NCBI GenBank assembly: GCA_964058845.1
Contig: CAXKVR010000921.1
Location: 1-18,640, forward strand
Direction: 5' to 3'
Length of the DNA: 18,640 nt
Source: Carex sylvatica
Taxonomy: Eukaryota; Streptophyta; Magnoliopsida; Poales; Cyperaceae
Shown: positions 8,857 through 16,748 of the stretch, in pieces
How positions within the stretch are numbered: the first letter of the stretch is position 1
How the letters are laid out: each line of letters starts with the position of its first letter
Program-made: the position numbers and the translations under genes
The notes under the pieces: model-generated
Database searches by the model: none
Told to the model about the DNA's origin: nothing
Seen by the model: the letters and a program-made list of their open reading frames with translations, nothing else

Positions 8857-9662
8857 TGAATTCGACAAATTGCACTAGCTATGATGTAGAGCATTGAAGA
8901 GAATTGCGTGCTTGGTTTTAATTTCTACATTAATCATCATAATGAGTAGACAGAAAATTCTTACCTATTTGTAGCTAGGTTCAAATTCATCATGGTACAC
9001 TGTTGCATTGCAATCTACTGCAAAATTGCAATACACTTGTGAGGTTGATTGATATCCACTTATGAATCCACTTGTGAATCTGTAATTATCTTAAATTCAC
9101 TGGCAACTAACTCAGTGCAACTTTAGTGCGCATATGCTTCGGACTTCATGACTTCAACATTAACGCAGATTAGTCCGTATTATGTATTTGGCAGTCATGT
9201 AGTAAAAAGAAAATTACTCATATTTTCCTTAAAAGAATTTATGACGAGCTTATTTCTTGAATTTAGTACAACACATATTTCATTTAGTCGGCAATTCGCA
9301 ATTTAGATACAGTAAGCACAACCATTTTTCGTGGTATTGCGCTATGTAACATCGTCAGAAAAGTAATGGTTAAGTAAATTAAAATATAATATACAAGAAC
9401 TTTGTTGGGACAAAATGAAAATAACATCAAATCTACGAAGCTCTGCTTTTGAGTGCTTGGCCATGAATTTGTAAGGATATACTGAAAGCAAACTCAGAAT
9501 TAAAAGTTTTTGTAGTCATATGTATATAATATATTAGTACAGTATGATGCATAGCTGGTAAATAAGAAGAGAGCCACGCTAGAGATCAAGTAGAGAAACC
9601 AGAAAAGTCATGGACCTAAAAAGTCCAGGTCACCCCTTGCCTTATTATGCCTACTAAATATT
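8857..9662. other. Intergenic DNA upstream of the peptide gene
   Basis: No open frame or repeat supported. It is the likely upstream regulatory region for the minus-strand peptide gene, but no individual regulatory site is claimed. Confidence 0.4.
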
Positions 9663-9675
9663 TCTTTTTTCAAAA

Positions 9676-9804
9676 GAGGAGGTAGCACACTTGGCTAGAA
9701 CAAAAATCCTAGGATTGTTAATTACCCAAAGGTTGAGAGTTTGATTCCCCTTCACGACTTCGCAGCTTCTGCGAAGGTTTTCAAAAAACAAAAAGCAAAA
9801 AGAA
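9676..9804 (+). mobile_element. tRNA-derived SINE with target-site duplication
   Basis: A ~129-bp unit opens with a tRNA-like head: an A-box-like TAGCACACTTGG (9683-9694) and a B-box-like GAGAGTTTGATTCC about 40 bases further (9735-9748), the internal RNA polymerase III promoter spacing. It ends in an A-rich tail (9781-9804). Flanks share TCTTTTTTCA(A/G)AA at 9663-9675 and 9805-9817, a 13-bp duplication with one mismatch. A perfect 8-bp hairpin (CTTCGCAG/CTGCGAAG, 9758-9776) lies between the B box and the tail. The tRNA-like head does not fold into an intact cloverleaf, so it is not a tRNA gene. Family not identified. Confidence 0.6.
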
Positions 9805-9818
9805 TCTTTTTTCAGAAA

Positions 9819-10187
9819 TACCCTTCCCTTATTACTATATTTTCTGAACTATTCCAATAATTCGAGTGAAGCAATGCAGCCTTGGAATAGAAAGGCTGCT
9901 ATAAGAAGCAAGTGAAGTCCAATATGGTATCTCTAGCTGGATTACCCAGTTTTAGATATAGTCATTCTTTCTACTCAGTTGAATAAGATCATCAGCATTA
10001 GTCAGAATAAGATGCACCACCAGTTATTTCCTGGGAAGCAAAAATTGCCAGAAGTGAACATTCCTTGATAAAACATCTATCAAGATAATCTGAAATAAAA
10101 TGTTAAATATAATCCATATATGCAACTAGGCATAGTACCATGGTAGTTACCAGCTCAGTGAAAGCAAATATGTGAATTTATACCAGT
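9819..10187. other. Intergenic spacer, nothing recognised
   Basis: No open frame, RNA gene or repeat end could be supported. Confidence 0.4.
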
Positions 10188-10195
10188 ATTCTACA

Positions 10196-10382
10196 CAAGG
10201 GCGGACCTACATGGAGTGAAACGGGTGAACCCCATTCATTTTCAAAATTTATGGGCTTATACATGATTTTCTATATAGTTTAGATAGGTATCATAAAATT
10301 GATCCCCATACTCAACCATGAAAATTTTTATATGATTTATCCTCAATGCGCGTTTAACTCATCTTTCAAGGCGTTGCCCTTG
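10196..10382. mobile_element. 187-bp hAT-type MITE with perfect 8-bp TSD
   Basis: Left end CAAGGGCGGACC, right end GTTGCCCTTG. The outer 7 bp (CAAGGGC) form a perfect terminal inverted repeat. The 8-bp direct repeat ATTCTACA flanks it exactly (10188-10195 and 10383-10390). The left part (GGGCGGACCTACATGG, then GGGTGAACCCC) resembles short dispersed repeats common in solanaceous genomes as I remember them; that resemblance was not searched. It has no coding capacity. Confidence 0.8.
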
Positions 10383-10445
10383 ATTCTACAATCAAAGAAA
10401 CAAAGTCACCCATAGATTTATATACACTATGGCCAATGTTAAATT

Positions 10446-10760
10446 TGTAACAATTCAAGTATGAGAGAGACACAAGATTTAACGAGGTTCAGTATCAATT
10501 TGGTACCTACGTCCTCCACACCCACACACACTTTTTTATTTCTTTTTTTCTTAATCTATATTTTACATGAGAGAGAGAAAAGAATATATAGAGAAAGAGA
10601 ATAACAATCTTCTAAGAATCAGAAACAATCTTCTAAAATCAGAAAACAAATAACTCAGAAATAAAGAAAATAATTTGCCGCCTTCCTTCTTTGGTCTGGC
10701 GGTGCATGTACACGGTCCGTGTATAGATGCATACGGACCGTGTATACATTTGTTTCAACA
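10446..10760 (-). repeat. 3' LTR of the copia element (uninterrupted, 315 bp)
   Basis: On the plus strand it runs TGTAACAATTCAAG to TTTGTTTCAACA. It contains the U3 palindrome TACACGGTCCGTGTAT / ATACGGACCGTGTA (10709-10744) separated by six bases. This copy gives the pre-insertion state of the site where plastid DNA entered the other LTR. Confidence 0.95.
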
Positions 10761-10772
10761 GCCTCCCTCAAG
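10761..10772 (-). other. Polypurine tract
   Basis: On the minus strand CTTGAGGGAGGC directly abuts the 3' LTR, the expected plus-strand primer for copia reverse transcription. Confidence 0.85.
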
Positions 10773-13700
10773 TTGGTGGGTAGATATCTACCATACCTAA
10801 CTTGACAATCGATTCTTCAAAGCATTTTGTCGACACTCCCTTTGTCAACATATCTGCAAGTTGTTCCTCGGATCTCACGAATGGAAATGAGATGACCTTT
10901 TCTTCCAAATTCTGCTTGATGAAATGTCTATCGATCTCTATGTGCTTTGTTATGTCATGCTGTACCGGATTGTGTGCTATCTCAATTGCTGATTTATTAT
11001 CACAATAAAGTTGCATTCTTTCTTTCGGTTTAAAACCTAGCTCGCTCATGAGTTTCCTCAGCCATAAGAGTTCACATAGACCTTTGAACATTCCTCTAAA
11101 CTCAGCTTCTGCACTTGATAAGGCAACTACATTCTGCTTCTTACTTCTCCAAGTGACAAGGTTTTCTCCCACAAAGGTGAACTATCCAGATGTAGATTTT
11201 CGGTCGATTCTATCTCCAGTCCAATTAGCATCTGTGTAACCCCAAATATCCAAGTGTCCGTTTTTTCTAAATTGGATACCTTTTCCTGAAGTCTTTTTGA
11301 GGTATCTCAGAATGCTCGTCACAGTATCCATATGTTACTCCCTTGGGTCATGCATGAATTGACTTACCATAGTTACAGCATACGCAATGTCAGGTCTAGT
11401 ATCTGATAAGCTTCCCGATCGACAGCTGGGTCATCTGAAAGACCTTCAAACTTCAGGTTTTGGACAACAGGTGTATCGACTGGCTTACAGTCTAGCATCC
11501 CCATATCTGCAAGTAAGTCAAGTGTATACTTTCGTAGTGATAGAGAGATACCTCTGTTTGAGCGTAGCACCTCTATTCCCAAGAAGTATTTTAAACCACC
11601 TAGATTTTTCATCTCAAACTCCTATGATAATCTTTGCTCTAGCCACCCTATCTCCTCACTATCGTCCCCTGTAATTATCATATTATCAATATAGATAATT
11701 AGGATAGTTACCTTATCTTGACGATTCTTGTAGAACAGAGTATGATCAGAATCTTTTTTAGTGTAGTTGTACTTCTTCATGGCTTTGCAAAAACACCCAA
11801 ACCATACTCGTGGTGACTGTTTCAATCCATACAGACTTCACTCCAGCTTACATACCAACTTGTCTTGTTCTTGGTGTGTGTATCCTGGTGAAATGTCCAT
11901 ATAGATCTCTTCCTCCAGATCTTAATGTAAGTACGCATTTTTCACATCAAATTGATGTAGTGGTCAGTCCTGATTTGCTGCAAGAGACAATAAGACTCGA
12001 ACTGTGTTAAGTTTTGCAACTGGAGAAAAAGTTTCCTGAAAATCTATTCCATATGTTTGGGTGTAACCTTTGCAACCAACCTTGCCCTATACCTTTCAAC
12101 TTTACCTGCAACATCATATTTTACCGAAAACACCCACTTGCACCCAACAGTTTTCTTTCCACTTGGTAGTTTCACTAACTTTCATATCTTTGTAGTTTTT
12201 AGGGCTTTCATTTCTATCTCCATTGCTTTAACCCATTTGGGGTCTCGCAAGGCTTCATCTACACTGTTTGGTACCTGAATATTTGACAGTTCTTCAGTGA
12301 AATTTCTCACCATATTGGACAACCCAACAGTACTAGTATAATTGGATATTGCATATCCTTCTTGTCTATTACCCTCTTCTCTATACCGTTTTGGTGGTAT
12401 ATTCCGAGTGGATCTTAGAAGGTACTGTCTTTCAGGTTCAGTTTGAAGAGAACTTACCTCAGAAACATTCTCTGGAGAGCTTGAGCGTGGTATTTCTTGT
12501 TCCTCATCCGACTGTATCACTTTTTCTTCCAATCTGGTTCTCTCAGGTTCTGGTGCACGGTCCTTGTCCCCCTCTATCCGGTCTATGTACTCCTCTGGCT
12601 TAGAGTCTGCACACCGGTCAATGTCTCCTGGAGTAAACTCTTCACGGTCCGTGTCTTCATCTACACGGTCTGTGTTTCCCTATTCATCCTCCCACCAAAC
12701 TGTCTGGTTTGTTTCATCCTCCCTTAGAGAGGGCAGTGACTGGTTCCGGAAATAAGATTCATGTTCCAAAAATAACACATCCATTGTCACATAGGTTTTG
12801 TCAGTTTCTAAGTCAAAGCATTTATATCCTTTCTGATTATTACCATACCCAACAAACATGCACCTAATTGCGCAAGGTTTGAGCTTGGTTCTTTTCTCTC
12901 TTGGAACATGTACATATACTGTACATCCAAACACTTTAGGTGCCAAATTTAAGGCTGAGGGAATTCTCACAAATGAGGAAAATTTTTGTAAAGGGATAAG
13001 GAAATTTAGAGTACTAGATGATATTCGGTTCATAAGGTATACAGCAGTAAATATGACATGATTCCATAAAGTCTGTGGCACATTATTTTCAAATAATAAG
13101 GATATGGCAATTTCCAAAATATGCCAATTTTTCTTTCGGCCACACCATTTTGTTGAAGGGTACCGGCACAAGATGTTTCGTGTATAATACCGTTATTTTT
13201 TTAAAAACTTCCCAATAAATTATTCACAAATCCCCCCCCCCCCCCTCCCCCCATTGTCACTTCTAAGGATTTTAATTTTCTTTCCAAATTATTTTTCAAT
13301 AAGGTTTGAGAAATCTAAAAAACTGTTTGCAACTTCACTTTTATGTTTCAAGAGGTATAACCATGTCATTCTAGTACTGTCATCGGTGAAAAGAACAAAT
13401 CATCTTTCGTCGTTCATTGAATTAACCGGGGCTGGACCCCACACATCATAATGTACTAGATCAACAAATTTCAAATTTTTATAACAAACACTAGGATAAG
13501 AGTTTTCCATAACCTGATCCCATAACCTGTGAGGCAACTCCATTTGCATTCACAATTTCTTTTCGGCTATATTTCTCAATTTTATCAATGTCTGAATCTA
13601 AATAAGTCATGTGGTTAGTTATTCCTGAATCTATCACCCACTTTTCTAAATTCTTTGTGACAAGAGCATTACCTTTTTCAGCAGACCTGTCTGTACCTTT

Positions 13701-14195
13701 GACATGAGGCGCAAGTGTCGTATACCTGAGTGCACGGTTTGTATGACCAAGTGCGCGGTCCGAGCATCCTGCTAGGTGCGCCTGTCCACCTTGTCCCTTC
13801 TTGTTCACTGTGGTCTTTTTCTTCTTCAATTCGTGCCACCAGTTTGGGTATCCATGCAACTTAAAGCATGTTTCCTTGGTGTGCCTCGGATTGCAGCAAT
13901 GACTACATCCTCCTTCAACCTTTTTTCTCTGTTTTGTTTCAGATTTAAGAGAAAGTGATACCTCTGATGCACGGTCCGTACCCTTCATTGCCATGACTGC
14001 GGGATGTGAGATCTTGTCGTTGCTACACATCACTTTCTGCCACATCTCTTCCCGTCTGACCCGGGCATACGTCTGCTTAACCGTTAGGATAATATCCGCT
14101 CAAGTGCTATCCAGACGATCGTCTAATCGGGCTAGATGCATAGCCATCGCCTTCTGGGTGGTTAGAAGCTCCTTCAGCACTTGAAGCATAGTCAT
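10768..14195 (-). pseudogene. Copia gag-pol polyprotein, broken
   Basis: Recognisable parts in order: a gag N-terminal start (ATG 14195, coiled-coil-like, stop after about 30 codons), a fragment TYARVRREE from late gag, a zinc knuckle C-x2-C-x4-H-x4-C followed by FKLHGYP (13866-13907), and protease WVIDSG (13623-13640; the next residue is I where A or S is usual). Integrase comes next, with FTDDS near 13381, RSDNGG near 13253-13270 and its C-terminal half at 12680-13171, then RT (about 11600-12180) and RNase H (10768-11172, with SSAEAE and HIEIDRHF). Damage: the gag core is deleted; a 14+6 G run breaks the frame in the integrase motif (13232-13252); one base is missing in the RT AKGYTQ region (near 12070); RT stops lie at 11964-11966, 11922-11924 and 11838-11840; the RT active site is YIDN instead of YVDD (11682-11693). 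Only RNase H is open. No functional polyprotein can be made. Confidence 0.92.
13232..13252. repeat. Poly-C/poly-G tract inside the integrase region
   Basis: Fourteen C, one T, six C on the plus strand. In the element's sense strand it reads G6-A-G14 and directly follows the codons for RSDN. It probably grew by slippage from the purine-rich DNGGE codons and it destroys the reading frame. It is also prone to G-quadruplex formation and to sequencing-length error. Confidence 0.85.
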
Positions 14196-14256
14196 GTCAA
14201 CGCTGTGGTCTTGGTCCTTCCCACCTCTGTCCTTCCCACCTCCCTAGATCTGGACC

Positions 14257-14268
14257 GCTCTGATACCA
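14257..14268 (-). other. Primer-binding site (initiator tRNA-Met)
   Basis: TGGTATCAGAGC on the minus strand abuts the 5' LTR. It is the standard plant copia PBS complementary to the 3' end of initiator tRNA-Met. It fixes the element's orientation. Confidence 0.95.
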
Positions 14269-15870
14269 TGTAACAATTCAAGTATGAGACAGACACAAGA
14301 TTTAATGAGGTTCAGTACCAATTTGGTACCTACGTCCTCCACACCCACACACACTTTTTTATTTCTTTTCTTCTTAATCTATATTTTACATAAGAGGGAG
14401 AGAAGAATATATAGAGAAAGAGAATAATAATCTTCTAAGAATCGGAAACAATATTCTAAAATCAGAAAATAAATAACTCAGAAATAAAGAAAATAATCTG
14501 CCGCCTTCCTTCTTTGGTCTGGCAGTGCATGTACACAGTCCGTGTATAGACGCATTGACCTCCCTGAACCCGGGATTTTTGATGGAGAAAAGTTTTTCTG
14601 TTGGAACCTTGATACTTAACTAACGGAATACTTTCAGTATTCCCATTCCTTGAAAAGGAGATCTTGTGACTATCTGTATAAAAGATCTTTCCCTGATGCT
14701 CAGCTATAACTGAAAACCCCGAATCCACAGCCGTTTGGCCTTCTAGACCAGTTCCAACAATACACTTCTCCGACTGACAAAGCGGAACTGCTTGGCGCTG
14801 CATATTCGAACTCATTAAGGCTCGATTCGCGTCATTATGCTCAATAAAAGGAATAAGAGAAGCTCCAATCGAAAAATAGTGGAAGGTAAAAATGCTTCTA
14901 AGATGAATCTGTTCCCACGCAATAGTAAGGAATTCTTGACGGTATCGAGCGGGAACAACCTCCTCTTCTTGAATACCCCGATTCAAGGACAAAGAATTTC
15001 CTGCTGCTATCATAGAATATTCATCTCGAGTTGGTGATAAATAAACCATCTGTCCTTCTTTTTTCTCAGATATTTTATAAAACGGACTTTCTATAGATTC
15101 CCAATGACCAATCCGTGCATAAATAGCTAAGGATCCAATAAGTCCAACATTAACACCTTCGGATGTATCAATTGGACAAATACGTCCATAGTAGCTAGGA
15201 TGGATATCTCGTATCCGAAAACTAGCAGTCTGACTTGTTAGTCCTCTAGGACCCAAAAAACTCCATTTTCGCCCATGAGCTACTTGTGCTAACGGATTTA
15301 TTTGATCGGAAACTTGTGATAAGGGGTGGAGGCCAAAAAACGTTTCATAAGTAGTTGTTAATGAAGTTGAAATTACCAAATTCTGAGGACTTTTTATCCA
15401 TTTATTATGAGAGATTGCTACACGTATAGTATTCCGAATCACATTTTCTAAACGAAAGAGAGCCAATCTGAATTGATCCTGTAAGAGATCTCCTACAGAA
15501 CGAATACGTTTATTCTTCAAGTGATTCATATCATCAAGTGTACCCATTTCCCATTTCAGTCCAATCAAATGATCAACAGCAGCCAATATATCCCGTGGTA
15601 ACAAAAATATGTTGTCCTGAGGTATATCAAGATTGAGTCTCCGGTTCATATTTCGTCGACCAATCCTTCCTAATTCGCATTTTGGTTTAAATTTATTTTT
15701 TACCTTCTCATATATGGACTCTGAAAATACCATATCGTCCTCTTCTATAGAATATAACTTTTTATAAAACTCCAAAATAGCATTTTCTGTTGAACTAATG
15801 TTAAAAAAGAGTTCGTTATCTTTCTCTCTGTCCAGGATAGACAAGGACCGTGTATACATTTGTTTCAACA
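14269..15870 (-). repeat. 5' LTR of the copia element, split by plastid DNA
   Basis: LTR parts are 14269-14555 and 15845-15870, together 313 bp against 315 bp in the 3' LTR. The missing two bases (AC at 10732-10733 of the 3' LTR or an equivalent placement) were lost at the insertion point. Only 26 bp of U3 remain outside the insert, so the plastid DNA separates the extreme LTR end from the rest of the promoter. Confidence 0.93.
14556..15844 (-). pseudogene. rpoB: Plastid rpoB fragment (NUPT) inside an LTR
   Basis: A 1289-bp segment with 429 uninterrupted codons of the plastid-encoded RNA polymerase beta subunit, about 40% of the ~1070-residue protein. By memory of tobacco RpoB it covers roughly residues 235-665 and lacks both ends. 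Diagnostic blocks are [83 protein letters not shown] and SEKCIVGTG. It has no start codon or promoter of its own; the long frame (14462-15883) is completed by LTR sequence at both ends. Numerous residues differ from the tobacco and rice proteins as I recall them, including GPGGLT changed to GPRGLT and HPSHYGR changed to HPSYYGR, yet the frame stays open. It is non-functional here; whether the donor is the host plastid or another lineage cannot be decided from the window. Confidence 0.93.
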
Positions 15871-15875
15871 AAATT

Positions 15876-16748
15876 ATCATCAAAGTTCAGAACCTAAGAA
15901 AAATAGCTCAGCACTTCATTCAGTGGGAAACAAAATTACGTTGCTAATGCCAATTCCTCGAGAACTAACCGTGCTAAGCTAGATGAGGGAAAAAACCCAA
16001 TTACATCATTTGTTGGACCAAATACATATTTCTTTTGTGACATAATTTGTTATGTCATAGCTATATATAGAGGTGATCTTGTGCTCCAAGTTGCTTATCA
16101 GGAAAGAAATTACAGTTGGGTTGTGTAACTACAGCAACATCATCACTAGATTTAACTATTAGTACCTAAGAGGCTCAGAACAATATTTGATCAACATTCA
16201 CCAATGTTCCTTTATTTTGATCCAGCTCGGACACTCTTTTCCATTTTGTTTATCCAATCAATACATTTAAAGCAGAACTTGTTATGCTCAAAGCTCTAAG
16301 ATGATGTCGAAGAACCAAAGATTAAAAAATGCAGTTATCAGTTATCACTCAACATAAAAAAATTGTAATTCTTCTTTGCCACTCAATATACAAGAACGAA
16401 ATTTTCGGTTGGAAAAATCCTACAGGATAAAAGAGTATTCCTTGGGTTTTTTATTTAAGGATAGAGAGCTAAAAAATTTCATTAATATGAAAATTCTGTG
16501 GTTTTTCATTCATAATTTTATTATTCTAAAAAGAATGAATAAAAAAAAACACATACCCCGCTGTGTTTCATTTTTTTTAGAAACAAATGATACGTTCTTT
16601 CCTCTCTATAATTTACAAAAGTAAAAACTATACGGCATTAAGCCAAATCAAATTGGACCAAACATCGACCAATATATACATGTCATCTAACTAACAATAG
16701 AAGGGATGAAGGATGTACAACTGAGGACCGAATTAATAATCAATCACA
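15876..16748. other. Spacer between the copia element and the ABCG gene
   Basis: No supported gene. It includes a perfect 8-bp inverted repeat TGACATAA-TTTG-TTATGTCA (16038-16057) followed by CTATATATAG (16061-16070), which looks promoter-like on the plus strand, but no convincing coding sequence follows. The open frame at 16376-16624 is AT-driven (K, F, I, N-rich). The part nearest 16748 should hold the 3'UTR of the ABCG gene. Confidence 0.45.

Larger units (their letters stand above)
10446..15870 (-). mobile_element. Ty1/copia LTR retrotransposon, decayed, with a plastid DNA insert
   Basis: It is bounded by LTRs with TG...CA ends and a perfect 5-bp target duplication AAATT (10441-10445 and 15871-15875). 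In element orientation the order is 5' LTR (15870-14269), tRNA-Met-type PBS, gag zinc knuckle, protease, integrase, reverse transcriptase, RNase H, polypurine tract, 3' LTR (10760-10446). Integrase before RT is the copia order. Without the 1289-bp plastid insert it is 4136 bp, short for a full copia element because most of the gag core is missing. A hand comparison of the two LTRs found about 15 substitutions in 313 aligned bases, mostly transitions, and no indel apart from the insert and its 2-bp loss. At commonly used grass rates that corresponds to roughly two million years, an order-of-magnitude figure only. Confidence 0.95.

Noticed and set aside
9676..9750. Possible tRNA gene from the A and B box match
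   Set aside because: No complete cloverleaf or acceptor stem; the A-rich tail and target duplication fit a SINE better.
14462..15883. The 473-codon frame as a functional or fusion gene
   Set aside because: Its first 13 codons are target-site and LTR sequence, its last ~30 codons are LTR sequence, and it lacks both ends of RpoB. It is a readthrough frame of an inserted fragment.
16376..16624. 82-codon K/F/I-rich plus-strand open frame, considered as a second plastid fragment
   Set aside because: I could not align it to any plastid protein I know; composition alone explains it in AT-rich DNA.
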